NCBI GenBank assembly: GCA_020831485.1 | Contig: JAFIGG010000012.1 | Coordinates: 1 to 61,252 of the forward strand | DNA length: 61,252 nt | Direction of reading: 5' to 3' | Source of the DNA: Opitutales bacterium | Lineage (GTDB): Bacteria; Verrucomicrobiota; Verrucomicrobiia; Opitutales; Oceanipulchritudinaceae | In this document: in pieces, positions 45,678 through 54,191 of the stretch | Layout of the letters: every line of letters starts with the position of its first letter | Numbering within the stretch: position 1 is the stretch's first letter | Notes under the pieces: generated by a model | What the model was told of the DNA's origin: nothing | What the model saw: the letters and a program-made list of their open reading frames with translations, nothing else | The model's database searches: none | Program-made: the position numbers and the translations under genes

Positions 45678-46517
45678 TCAGGGCAGCCAGGGCGTTTTGA
45701 ATTCAGGCGCACGCTTCTCGAGGTATGCCTGGTGGCCCTCCTCACCTTCGTCAGTCAGGTAATACAAAAGCGTAGCATTGCCGGCCAGTTCCTGCAGCCC
45801 GGCCTGGCCGTCGACATCCGCGTTGAAGGCACTCTTCAAACAGCGAATGGCAAGCGGACTTTTCTCTAGAATCTCGCGCGCCCACTGGACACCCTCGGCC
45901 TCCAACTGGTCTACGCCGACCACCTTATTAACGAGTCCCATCTGCTCTGCCTCCTGGGCATTGTATTGCCGGCACAGGTACCAGATCTCACGTGCTTTTT
46001 TCTGTCCGACAATGCGCGCCAGGTAGCTGCTGCCAAAGCCGCCGTCAAAGCTGCCGACCCGGGGACCGGTTTGACCAAAGATGGCGTTGTCGGCGGCGAT
46101 CGTAAGGTCGCAGACCACATGCAGAACATGGCCGCCGCCAATCGCGTAGCCCGCCACCAGCGCAATGACCACCTTGGGCATGGTCCGGATCAGGCGCTGC
46201 AGTTCGAGCACGTTCAGCCGTGGAACCCCGTCCTTGCCGATGTAACCACCCTTCTGATTGCCACGGATTTTCTGGTCGCCGCCCGAGCAGAAGGCGTATT
46301 TCCCATCCGTGTGCGGACCGGCTCCGGTCAGGAGCACAACACCGATCTCGACGTCGTTGCGTGCGTGGGTAAAGGCGTCGATCAATTCATCGACGGTGTC
46401 CGGCGTGAAGGCGTTGCGCCGGTGCGGTCGATTGATGGTAATTTTGGCGATCCCATCACATTTCTGATAGAGAATATCCTCGTAGTTGCGAACGCTTTTC
46501 CAATTCAGACTGCTCAT
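45678..46517 (-). CDS. menB: 1,4-dihydroxy-2-naphthoyl-CoA synthase
   Basis: This crotonase-fold enzyme of menaquinone synthesis cyclises o-succinylbenzoyl-CoA. The 279-aa protein shows [17 protein letters not shown], the oxyanion-hole [31 protein letters not shown] and [14 protein letters not shown], all MenB-specific. The C-terminal [13 protein letters not shown] is also typical. The start overlaps the menD stop by 4 bp, so the two are one operon. Confidence 0.95.
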   Translation of the reverse strand: MSSLNWKSVRNYEDILYQKCDGIAKITINRPHRRNAFTPDTVDELIDAFTHARNDVEIGVVLLTGAGPHTDGKYAFCSGGDQKIRGNQKGGYIGKDGVPRLNVLELQRLIRTMPKVVIALVAGYAIGGGHVLHVVCDLTIAADNAIFGQTGPRVGSFDGGFGSSYLARIVGQKKAREIWYLCRQYNAQEAEQMGLVNKVVGVDQLEAEGVQWAREILEKSPLAIRCLKSAFNADVDGQAGLQELAGNATLLYYLTDEGEEGHQAYLEKRAPEFKTPWLP

Positions 46518-48229
46518 GATTCAATAGCTATTTCACGGAGGTAACGCTGACGCCAGACCTTTTCAGCTTTTCGGTCCGTACGGATTTCCAAAATACGCAA
46601 TCCACTTTCCGGCAGGCGGGCAATGCGGTCCTCCAGCATCGACGGACTTTCGATCAACTCATAGTCCCAGCCGAAGGCCTGCGCCAGGCCTGCGATCGAA
46701 AAGGATTGGGGGGTTGCAAACTGGTTTTCAAAAACCGCGCCCAGTTTGGAAACGGGCAAATGTTCAAAAATGCCCCCACCCTGGTTTTGGATGACAATAA
46801 TAGTCAGGTGGTTTGATAGATTTCGACCAGCAGCAAGCCCGCCCACATCGTGCAGGAAGGCCAGGTCGCCACAAAGCAACACCGCCGGACGCTGCTCAAC
46901 CGTCGCCATTCCCAGTGCCGTCGAAATCAGGCCGTCAATTCCATTCGCGCCCCGGTTGCAGTGAATGCGGTAGTTGCGATCAGTTTTTGGCCAGAACCAT
47001 TCGGCATCCCGAATTGCGAGGCTGGAAGCAATGAGCACCGGCGTCGCCTCAGGCAGGTGCTTGCCAAGGATCCAGCTGATACGGCCCTCATGCATATCCG
47101 TGTCGGATTCCAGAAAAGCCTGCTGCCCTTGCCGGCAAGTCCTCTCCACCCTCTGCCAGTGTTGCAGAAAATCGGCACCGCGGCCACTGAACTTAAAGCG
47201 GTCGCTCAGGGGTTCAGCACCATTCCAATTCATGAGCCGCTGGCGCAAGCCCATCACATTGCCCGCAGGCCGACGGTTTTCCAGCAACCAGGCCCGCGGT
47301 TGAACGGACTCGAGCCACTGGCGGGTTAGTTTGCTCGTCGGCGGCTCACCGAGAAGAATTATCCCCTCCGGCTTCAACACATCCGCCAGCGCATCCGAGC
47401 GCACGACCCGTTCGTAATGGGTAATGACCAGATCATCCGGATCAGCGCAGTGCCGCAGCGGCGAACTGGCATCCGCCCAGATCGGCCAGGACAAGGAACG
47501 CGCCAGTTCAAGCACTGAAGAGCAATAAGCATCCGCATTCTGTGGTTGAGCCCAGCCGGCAAGGATGCAGCCCTTTGCCGGGAGCGCTGGCTCTTGAATC
47601 CAATAATCCAGCGGATCCCAATCAATATCCAGTCCGGTTTCCGCCGACGGCGCCAGGGGTTCGTCCAAAGGAATATTCAAATGCACCGGACCGGAGACCG
47701 GCCCGAGGGCGGCCTTGACGGCGTCCTGGACAACGGAACCCATTCGGTGAAAGGCGCTCCGTTTCAGCACTGGCGCCGCGATTTCGGCAAAAAAGCGAAC
47801 CCGGTCGACAAAAAACTTCAACTGATCAATCGTCTGCCCGGCCCGGCTGTAGCGCAGCTCCGGCGGGCGGTCCGCAGTCAGCAACAGCAACGGCACTCCA
47901 GCCTCGTCCGCTTCGACTACAGCAGGTCCGTAGTGCGCCAGCGCTGAGCCGGATGTGCAGACCAGCGCCACAGGCCCCCCGCCGGCTTTGGCCAGGCCCA
48001 GGGCAAAAAATCCCGCAGAGCGTTCATCTACAAGCGTGTGCAGCTCCAGTTCCGGGCACCGGGCGGCTGCAAGTGTCAAAGGTGTCGAACGCGAGCCCGG
48101 AGAAATAACTATCTGCGAAACCCCCAGCGAACAAAGTCCACGGATAAGAAACTCACCCCATAGGCTACTCAAATTAGACCGGCTCCAAGTCGTCCCGGGG
48201 TCCGGTTGTGCATCCTGCGGAGCCGTCAT
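46514..48229 (-). CDS. menD: 2-succinyl-5-enolpyruvyl-6-hydroxy-3-cyclohexene-1-carboxylate synthase
   Basis: This thiamine-diphosphate enzyme converts isochorismate and 2-oxoglutarate in menaquinone synthesis. The 571-aa protein has the N-terminal [13 protein letters not shown] and the catalytic region [16 protein letters not shown] with the conserved glutamate. [16 protein letters not shown] and [11 protein letters not shown] follow, and a C-terminal ThDP-binding domain contains [14 protein letters not shown]. The length is normal. It is the first gene of a leftward operon menD-menB, possibly continuing into the ABC genes 55 bp on. Confidence 0.94.
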   Translation of the reverse strand: MTAPQDAQPDPGTTWSRSNLSSLWGEFLIRGLCSLGVSQIVISPGSRSTPLTLAAARCPELELHTLVDERSAGFFALGLAKAGGGPVALVCTSGSALAHYGPAVVEADEAGVPLLLLTADRPPELRYSRAGQTIDQLKFFVDRVRFFAEIAAPVLKRSAFHRMGSVVQDAVKAALGPVSGPVHLNIPLDEPLAPSAETGLDIDWDPLDYWIQEPALPAKGCILAGWAQPQNADAYCSSVLELARSLSWPIWADASSPLRHCADPDDLVITHYERVVRSDALADVLKPEGIILLGEPPTSKLTRQWLESVQPRAWLLENRRPAGNVMGLRQRLMNWNGAEPLSDRFKFSGRGADFLQHWQRVERTCRQGQQAFLESDTDMHEGRISWILGKHLPEATPVLIASSLAIRDAEWFWPKTDRNYRIHCNRGANGIDGLISTALGMATVEQRPAVLLCGDLAFLHDVGGLAAGRNLSNHLTIIVIQNQGGGIFEHLPVSKLGAVFENQFATPQSFSIAGLAQAFGWDYELIESPSMLEDRIARLPESGLRILEIRTDRKAEKVWRQRYLREIAIES

Positions 48230-48241
48230 CCAGGAATGCGG

Positions 48242-48559
48242 CTAATTGAAGGAACGCCCGCAGCCGCAGGTCGATTCCGCATTCGGGTTCTGGATTTCGA
48301 AGCCTTTGCCGGTCAATCCATCATCAAAATGAATGCGGCAACCATCCAGCTTCTTTAGGCTTTTCGGATCCACCAGCACCCGCACGCCGGATTGTTCGAA
48401 CACATGGTCGTCCGCTTTCTGTTCGTCAAAAAGCATCCCGTATTCGAACCCGGAACAGCCTCCGGTTTCGATGCGTACACGCATGCACTGGCCCTCGCTG
48501 GCGCGCTCCGCACGCAATTTCTCAATGGCTACGGCGGCACTTTCAGTCAGTTGAATCAT
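48242..48559 (-). CDS. HesB/IscA/ErpA-type Fe-S carrier protein
   Basis: This A-type iron-sulfur carrier (105 aa) starts MIQLTESAAVAIEKL. The three cluster cysteines are C in GGCSGFEYG and the pair in STCGCG near the C-terminus. It would pass Fe-S clusters from the assembly scaffold to target enzymes. A longer ORF up to 48637 has no family support. It sits 12 bp upstream of menD on the same strand and diverges from the kinase gene. Confidence 0.9.
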   Translation of the reverse strand: MIQLTESAAVAIEKLRAERASEGQCMRVRIETGGCSGFEYGMLFDEQKADDHVFEQSGVRVLVDPKSLKKLDGCRIHFDDGLTGKGFEIQNPNAESTCGCGRSFN

Positions 48560-48588
48560 GCCAAACAGTGCTACTCGTTTCGACACTT

Positions 48589-48618
48589 TTGTCAAATAAG
48601 AAGAAACTGGCATAAAAT
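48589..48618 (+). promoter_or_regulatory. Candidate sigma-70 promoter for the kinase-rpoN operon
   Basis: TTGTCA at 48589-48594 and TAAAAT at 48613-48618 are separated by 18 bp. They face the kinase gene in the region shared with the erpA-like gene. It overlaps the candidate sigma-54 site, so only one holoenzyme could bind at a time. Confidence 0.4.
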
Positions 48619-48623
48619 CTGCA
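48608..48623 (+). promoter_or_regulatory. Candidate sigma-54 promoter for the kinase-rpoN operon
   Basis: The sequence TGGCATAAAATCTGCA has the invariant GG (48609-48610) and GC (48621-48622) separated by exactly 10 nt, plus TGGCA and TGCA flanks. The published consensus is TGGCACG-N4-TTGCW. Transcription would start near 48634 and run into the kinase and rpoN. Confidence 0.45.
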
Positions 48624-48670
48624 TTTCCAACTTGCAACTCTATGGAGAGCTTACAAATGATGCCATCTCA

Positions 48671-49603
48671 GTGTCACACCCTCGATACATTCAAGACGCC
48701 ATTCGGTATCACCTGCTGCGGGAAGTCGCCCACGGCGGCATGGGTGTGGTCTATGAGGCTGAGCAACTTGGGGCCGGAGGATTCAGCAAGAAGGTGGCTA
48801 TCAAGCTGATCCGTGAGGAGTTCTCCACAGTCGAAAGCTTTCAACGCAATTTTATCGGAGAGGCGCGTCTCGTCTCCGGATTGGTACATCCGAACATTGT
48901 GCAAATCTACCAGCTTGGGGAAAACCTGGGGCAGTACTATATGGTCATGGAATGGGTCAATGGTAATGACCTGGAAACCCTGCTCGAGCGTTTGTGGGAG
49001 GCCGATGAACCCTTTCCGCTCGAATGGGCCTGCTTCGTCGTCTCACGCATCTGCCGCGGATTGGATTACGCCCACAACCAGAGGGACGCCCGTGGGCGTC
49101 CACTGGACCTGGTGCACCGCGATGTCAATCCGCGCAATATTCTTCTGAGCCATGAAGGCGACATCAAGCTGACCGACTTCGGTGTCGCCAAAGCCCTGAA
49201 CCTGATGTTCAGCAAGGAGCGCGAGGTCATAGCCGGAAACGACGACTACCTGTCGCCGGAACAGGCCCAGCGGCGGATAACGGACCGACGCTCCGATGTC
49301 TTCGCCTGCGGGGTTCTGCTGGCGGAAATGATTGCTGGATTCAATATTTTCGCCGCCGACACACCGGAGCAGACTCGTGAAAACATCTGCACCATGCGGC
49401 TACCTGATTTCCGTGAATTGCGTCCGGACATTCCTGACGAATTGATTCAGATCACACGACGGGCACTCGAGCGCGACCGCGACGCCCGCTTTCCAACTGC
49501 CAGCGAGATGATGACAGCGCTGGAGTGGTATCTCTATCGGGATGGCTACGGACCGACTCACGAAAAATTCGCCATATTCCTCGAACGTTGGCTGAAAGAT
49601 TGA
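48671..49603 (+). CDS. Hanks-type serine/threonine protein kinase
   Basis: This is a soluble kinase (310 aa) with no membrane helix or sensor domain. The glycine loop is AHGGMGVVYEAEQ, the ATP lysine is in VAIKLIREE, the catalytic loop is HRDVNPRNILL, the metal loop is LTDFGVAKAL, and YLSPEQAQ replaces the APE motif, so it should be active. No in-frame ATG precedes the glycine loop. GTG at 48671 gives 13 residues ahead of RYHLLREV, close to the family norm, but it has no good ribosome site. GGAGAG at 48644-48649 is instead well spaced for an out-of-frame ATG at 48657. rpoN starts 8 bp after its stop. Confidence 0.85.
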   Translation: MSHPRYIQDAIRYHLLREVAHGGMGVVYEAEQLGAGGFSKKVAIKLIREEFSTVESFQRNFIGEARLVSGLVHPNIVQIYQLGENLGQYYMVMEWVNGNDLETLLERLWEADEPFPLEWACFVVSRICRGLDYAHNQRDARGRPLDLVHRDVNPRNILLSHEGDIKLTDFGVAKALNLMFSKEREVIAGNDDYLSPEQAQRRITDRRSDVFACGVLLAEMIAGFNIFAADTPEQTRENICTMRLPDFRELRPDIPDELIQITRRALERDRDARFPTASEMMTALEWYLYRDGYGPTHEKFAIFLERWLKD

Positions 49604-49611
49604 GCTAAAAA

Positions 49612-51129
49612 ATGGCTACACAAGGGTTCCAACAAGTTCAGAAACAGGTCCAGTCGATGGTATTGGCCCCGCAGCTGCGCCAATCCCTGAAGATTCTGCA
49701 GGTGCCGGCTCTGGAGCTGCGCTCGGCCATTCTTGAAGAGCTGCAAACGAATCCAACGCTGGAGGAATTGCCTTTTGAAGACATCTCCATCGAGGAGCGG
49801 GCGGAAAAGCCCAAAGACGAGGATTTCGACAGCGGCTCCGATGGGGACTCCGAGGATGCTCCGCCAACAGACGAATTCGAACGGCCGGCAGACTCCCACG
49901 AATCCGCCGAACGCATGGATTTCTCCGACGACTTTTCCGTCCTGGAAAAGCTGCATGAGGACTACCGTCAGCAGATGTATGAAGATGCTGGCGAGCGTCC
50001 CTACACTTCTGAGGATGCCGAGCGGCGCCAGCACTTTTTCGATTCACTGACGAGCACCACCTCCCTGCAGGAGCACCTTATGGATCAGGCAACGATGTCC
50101 GAGGAGGACAAGGAAGTTCTGCAGGCATTGGAGTATTTGATCGGAAATCTCGACGAGAGCGGCTTCCTGACCGAGAGCCTGTCCGACGCGGCCCTCGTCA
50201 CTAACCTTCCACTGCGCAAACTTCAGGCAGCCTCGAAGCTGCTGAAGACACTGGATCCAGTGGGCATTGGCAGTGAAAACGTGCAGGAGTGTCTATTGAC
50301 CCAGCTACAGTCCAAAGGCCGCAAGGATGCCCTGATCGCTAAAATCATCCGCAATCATTGGAATCTGCTTTTGCGCCGCCGTATTCCTGACATTGCCCGC
50401 AAGACCGGTGCAAACACAGAGGATGTCGAAACGGCCCTGCGCGAAATATCCCAGCTGGATCCTGCGCCGGCGCGTCGGTTCAGTGAGGACAACAATCAAG
50501 TCATCGAACCGGATGTGACTGTGCAAAAGGACGATGATGGCGATTGGCAGATCATCCTCAATAATGACTACGTTCCGAAATTGCGCATCAGTCCGATCTA
50601 CAAGCAGATGCTCGCTCAGGGACGACTGAAGGGCAAGGACCGCGAATACGTCCAGGAGAAATTCCGCAGTAGCCGTTTCCTCATCAATGCGATTGAGCAG
50701 CGTCAGCAAACCATCGAACGCATCACCCGCCAACTACTGCGTTTTCAGAATGACTTCTTCGAGCGCGGGACCGCCGGACTCCACCCCTTGACTATGAACC
50801 AGGTCGCGGAGGCGGTTGAGGTGCACGAAACTACGGTCAGTCGCGCCATTGCAAACAAATACATCCGGACTCCTCACGGTGTCTTCGAAATGAAGTACTT
50901 CTTTACCCCGGGTTACCAGTCCGACGACGGCCAATCCCTGTCGAACAAATCGGTTAAGGAACGCATTGCCCGGATCATCGAGTCCGAACCCTCGAGCAAA
51001 CCCTTCAGCGACCAGAAGGTGGTCAAAATCCTCGAAGAGGAAGGGGTTAAAATTGCCCGCCGCACGGTGGCCAAATATCGTGAGGAATTGGGAATTTTGC
51101 CCACCAACCTGCGCCGCAAATACTCCTGA
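49612..51129 (+). CDS. rpoN: RNA polymerase sigma-54 factor
   Basis: This alternative sigma factor (505 aa) needs AAA+ activators to open promoters. The Gln- and Leu-rich region I is QSMVLAPQLRQSLKILQ (about 14-30), followed by an acidic region II. The core-binding and DNA-binding region III has MNQVAEAVEVHETTVSRAIANKY. The RpoN box is ARRTVAKYRE near residues 481-490, one residue from the canonical form. The length is normal. It is translated after the kinase, and its stop overlaps the tsaB-like start (TGATG). Confidence 0.95.
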   Translation: MATQGFQQVQKQVQSMVLAPQLRQSLKILQVPALELRSAILEELQTNPTLEELPFEDISIEERAEKPKDEDFDSGSDGDSEDAPPTDEFERPADSHESAERMDFSDDFSVLEKLHEDYRQQMYEDAGERPYTSEDAERRQHFFDSLTSTTSLQEHLMDQATMSEEDKEVLQALEYLIGNLDESGFLTESLSDAALVTNLPLRKLQAASKLLKTLDPVGIGSENVQECLLTQLQSKGRKDALIAKIIRNHWNLLLRRRIPDIARKTGANTEDVETALREISQLDPAPARRFSEDNNQVIEPDVTVQKDDDGDWQIILNNDYVPKLRISPIYKQMLAQGRLKGKDREYVQEKFRSSRFLINAIEQRQQTIERITRQLLRFQNDFFERGTAGLHPLTMNQVAEAVEVHETTVSRAIANKYIRTPHGVFEMKYFFTPGYQSDDGQSLSNKSVKERIARIIESEPSSKPFSDQKVVKILEEEGVKIARRTVAKYREELGILPTNLRRKYS

Positions 51130-51782
51130 TGACTTTACCCTATCAGCAACCGGTGCTCGTGCTGGATGCCTGCGGCGCGAATGTGCAGACGGGCATTTGC
51201 CAGAATGGCAAATGGCTCGCGCGGGCCAACAGCAAAGGCGACGCACTGGAAAACCTCTACGATCTGTGCGGAGTCTGCTTGCGCGAGACGGGCCTCGAAC
51301 TCAAGCAACTCGGCGCCTACCTCTTTGCCGAAGGCCCGGGTTCAATGCTCGGTATCCGCCTGACTGCAATGGCAATCAACACCTGGCGCTGTCTGCCGGG
51401 CTTGGATCACCCGGTTTTCGGCTACCGCAGCATTGACCTGGCGGCCCTCGAACTCGCCGAGCAAAAGCATCTGTCTAACTTCGCACTAGTGAGCCGACTG
51501 CGCAAGAAGGCCTGCATTGTGCTTCGCAGCAGCGAAAGCCGGAGCGCCGAACCGGAAGTGCTCAGCGACGAGAGCATTCAGGCCCTGCAGGAGCCCGTCT
51601 GGGAGCTTTTGCTAAAGGGCCGCGGCCCGCAGACTTATCCGCTGCTATGGCCCTACTCCATCGAAAGCTTGCCGGAGCGCCTTCGGCGTGCTGATCTCAA
51701 GCTGTATGCGCACGAGACTGCAGCCCCTTTTCAAATCCAGAAGCCGGAATACCAACGCTGGCAAGGAGAACGCCATCGCTGA
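51129..51782 (+). CDS. TsaB-like tRNA threonylcarbamoyladenosine protein
   Basis: The protein has 217 aa. The N-terminal VLVLDACGANVQTGI and the central EGPGSMLGIRLTAMAIN (TsaB usually reads GPGSFTGLRIG) place it in the ASKHA-fold TsaB group. That group supports TsaD in making the t6A base of tRNAs. Similarity fades in the second half, which is divergent. No tsaD or tsaE is adjacent. It overlaps rpoN by 1 bp and precedes alr by 15 bp, so it belongs to the rpoN operon. Confidence 0.65.
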   Translation: MTLPYQQPVLVLDACGANVQTGICQNGKWLARANSKGDALENLYDLCGVCLRETGLELKQLGAYLFAEGPGSMLGIRLTAMAINTWRCLPGLDHPVFGYRSIDLAALELAEQKHLSNFALVSRLRKKACIVLRSSESRSAEPEVLSDESIQALQEPVWELLLKGRGPQTYPLLWPYSIESLPERLRRADLKLYAHETAAPFQIQKPEYQRWQGERHR

Positions 51783-51797
51783 TGAAGCACCCCGTCG

Positions 51798-52949
51798 ATG
51801 AACCTTCCGGTATCCCAACTCCGCGCCTGGGTTGAGGTCGACCTCAGCCAACTGGAACGCAACCTGCACGCGATCCGTGCAGCCCTGCCCCGCCACTTGA
51901 AATACATTGCCGTGGTTAAGGCGGACGCCTACGGACACGGCATGGCTGCTGTCAGTTCGCGTTTAATGCGGGCCGGTGCCGACCTCTTTGCCGTCGCCAA
52001 CCTCAGCGAAGCCGCAGCCATTCGCGAGCTCGGCTCCGGCTGGCCCATTCTACTGCTGAGCCCTCTGCTGCCCACGGAAGTGCGGGCGGCCATCGGCACC
52101 GACGTCATTCCGGTCATTTCCACACTGGAAGAAGCCAAGGCCCTCAATGAGGCAGCACTGCGCAGTCAGTCCAAACTCCGCATTCACCTGAAGGTGGACA
52201 CCGGCATGGGAAGGCTTGGCTGCTGGCACACGGAGGCCCAAGCCTTGTATCGACAGCTGGCTCAGCTGCCGGCCCTGCAGGTGGACGGAGTTTGCACACA
52301 TTTTTCCTCGGCCGATACCGACCCCGAATTCACCCGAGTTCAGCGCAAGCGCTTTGAATCTGTATTGCAACAGCTAAAGCCAGCGCCAGCCGCCGGCTGC
52401 ATCCTGCATGCTGACAACAGTGCCGGCATCGATACCTTCCCCAAAGATGGTCCCCTCAACGCCGCCCGTATCGGCCTTCTGCAGTTCGGTATCAAACCGC
52501 ACCCTGGTTCTCTGCTTGAACAAGTAAGCGTCGCCCCGGTATTGAGCTTCCGAACCCGCGTCGGCCTAATCAAAAAACTTCCCGCCGACACCCCCATCAG
52601 CTACGGACAAACCCACCGCCTGCCCAAAGCAGGCCGCATCGCCATCCTCACCGCCGGCTACGCCGACGGCATCCCCACTTCCCTGAGCAACCGCGGAGAG
52701 GTCCTCATCCGCGGCCAACGCTGCACCATAATCGGCCGCGTCACCATGGACCAAACCATCGTCGACGTCAGCCAGCTCAACGAAATCCACCCCGGCGACC
52801 CCGTGACCATCGTCGGCAAAGACGGCCGCGAATCCATCCACGTCCATGATTTCTGCCAACACACCGGCCAAATCGAGTGGGAATTCTTCTGCAACCTTTC
52901 CAAACGCGTCACCCGCCAATACCTGACCGGTACGATTGCCCGTCCGTGA
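51798..52949 (+). CDS. alr: Alanine racemase
   Basis: This PLP enzyme makes D-alanine for peptidoglycan. The 383-aa protein has the cofactor lysine K41 in AVVKADAYGHG. The second catalytic base is Y288 in AGYADG, and RVTMDQTIVDVS follows in the C-terminal beta domain. The length is normal. It is the last gene of the operon with the kinase, rpoN and the tsaB-like gene. A palindromic element begins 10 bp after its stop. Confidence 0.94.
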   Translation: MNLPVSQLRAWVEVDLSQLERNLHAIRAALPRHLKYIAVVKADAYGHGMAAVSSRLMRAGADLFAVANLSEAAAIRELGSGWPILLLSPLLPTEVRAAIGTDVIPVISTLEEAKALNEAALRSQSKLRIHLKVDTGMGRLGCWHTEAQALYRQLAQLPALQVDGVCTHFSSADTDPEFTRVQRKRFESVLQQLKPAPAAGCILHADNSAGIDTFPKDGPLNAARIGLLQFGIKPHPGSLLEQVSVAPVLSFRTRVGLIKKLPADTPISYGQTHRLPKAGRIAILTAGYADGIPTSLSNRGEVLIRGQRCTIIGRVTMDQTIVDVSQLNEIHPGDPVTIVGKDGRESIHVHDFCQHTGQIEWEFFCNLSKRVTRQYLTGTIARP

Positions 52950-52959
52950 AATGTCGGCG

Positions 52960-53045
52960 GCGTAGGCGCGCTCGTCCCGAGGGCGCGTGGTCCAGGGAAC
53001 CGTTCCTGTTACCCGGCTGCGCAGCGGGGACCGTTGCGCCTACGC
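52960..53045. repeat. Dispersed palindromic element, copy 2
   Basis: This is an 86-bp element bounded by perfect 10-bp inverted ends, GCGTAGGCGC (52960-52969) and GCGCCTACGC (53036-53045). It aligns end to end with 42799-42884. It begins 10 bp after the alr stop and ends 51 bp before meaB, with no coding potential. Confidence 0.75.
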
Positions 53046-53096
53046 GGGTGACAAATTATCCTTTCCTATGGACGTTTTTGAGCGCAGAGTGAGGCC

Positions 53097-54191
53097 ATGG
53101 CATCGGACAAGAAACGACCGGAATGGGCGCCCGCCGAAGGAGGCGAGGGTTTTAACTGCGAGGTGGTTCCCGGCGGAGAGCGGGCGGAAAACCTGGCTGC
53201 GGTTCCCAAGCGACGCAAACTGGGAAAGGACGATTACATTCGCGGGATTCGCAAAGGCGATCGCACGACTCTAGCGCGGGCCATCACGCTGGTGGAGAGC
53301 AATGCGGCGCAGCACGAGGAAATGGCTCAGGCTATTCTGAAGGAGTTGCTGCCCTCGACTGGAAACTCGATCCGCATTGGAATTACGGGCATCCCTGGGG
53401 TCGGCAAGAGCACTTTCATCGAAGCGCTGGGCGAATACCTTTGCGCGGAGGGACACCGGGTCGCAGTGCTGGCGGTGGATCCTTCGAGTTCACTGACCCG
53501 TGGCAGCGTGCTTGGTGACAAAACCCGCATGGAGCAGCTGGCGCGCAATCCGCGGGCTTTCATCCGTCCGTCGGCGACGGGTGGCAATCTGGGTGGCGTC
53601 GCCCGCAAGACTAGGGAAACACTCATGCTCTGCGAGGCCTTCGGTTTCGACATCATTCTGCTGGAGACGGTCGGGGTCGGGCAAAGTGAAGTGACGGTGC
53701 GGTCGATGGTGGACTGCTTTCTACTCTTGCAGATCGCTGGTGCCGGAGACGAACTTCAGGGCATCAAAAAAGGCGTGGTTGAGCTGGCCGATATCATTGT
53801 GGTCAACAAAGCCGACGGCGATAACCTGCAGCGGGCTAACCTGGCCAAAGCCGAATTTAACCGCGTGCTGCACTACCTGCAACCGATCACGGCAGGCTGG
53901 AAACCCAAGGCCGTCACCGTTTCATCAATGACCGGCGCTGGCATCCAGGAACTCTGGTATTTGCTCCAGTCCTTTGTGGAAGCCACCCGCGAGCATCAGG
54001 TATTCGACCAACGCCGCCAGCAGCAGAACGCCGACTGGTTTGAGAGTCTGCTCGACGAGGCCATTCGCCGCCGCTACTATGAGCAAGCCGGTATTCGCGA
54101 CCAGCTCAGCAACCTCCGCCGAAAAGTGGCGGCTGGTGAGTTACCAGCCGCCATGGCGGTTGAAAGAATGATGAACAGGCAGCCTCAGTAA
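53097..54191 (+). CDS. meaB: MeaB/ArgK-type G3E GTPase, B12-enzyme chaperone
   Basis: This GTPase protects and reloads adenosylcobalamin enzymes, classically methylmalonyl-CoA mutase. The 364-aa protein has Walker [13 protein letters not shown] (about 96-107), [19 protein letters not shown], the switch ETVGVGQSE and the guanine-specificity NKAD. The first about 45 residues are Lys/Arg-rich and variable. No mutase gene is in the window. The stop overlaps the convergent metH stop by 7 bp. Confidence 0.92.
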   Translation: MASDKKRPEWAPAEGGEGFNCEVVPGGERAENLAAVPKRRKLGKDDYIRGIRKGDRTTLARAITLVESNAAQHEEMAQAILKELLPSTGNSIRIGITGIPGVGKSTFIEALGEYLCAEGHRVAVLAVDPSSSLTRGSVLGDKTRMEQLARNPRAFIRPSATGGNLGGVARKTRETLMLCEAFGFDIILLETVGVGQSEVTVRSMVDCFLLLQIAGAGDELQGIKKGVVELADIIVVNKADGDNLQRANLAKAEFNRVLHYLQPITAGWKPKAVTVSSMTGAGIQELWYLLQSFVEATREHQVFDQRRQQQNADWFESLLDEAIRRRYYEQAGIRDQLSNLRRKVAAGELPAAMAVERMMNRQPQ

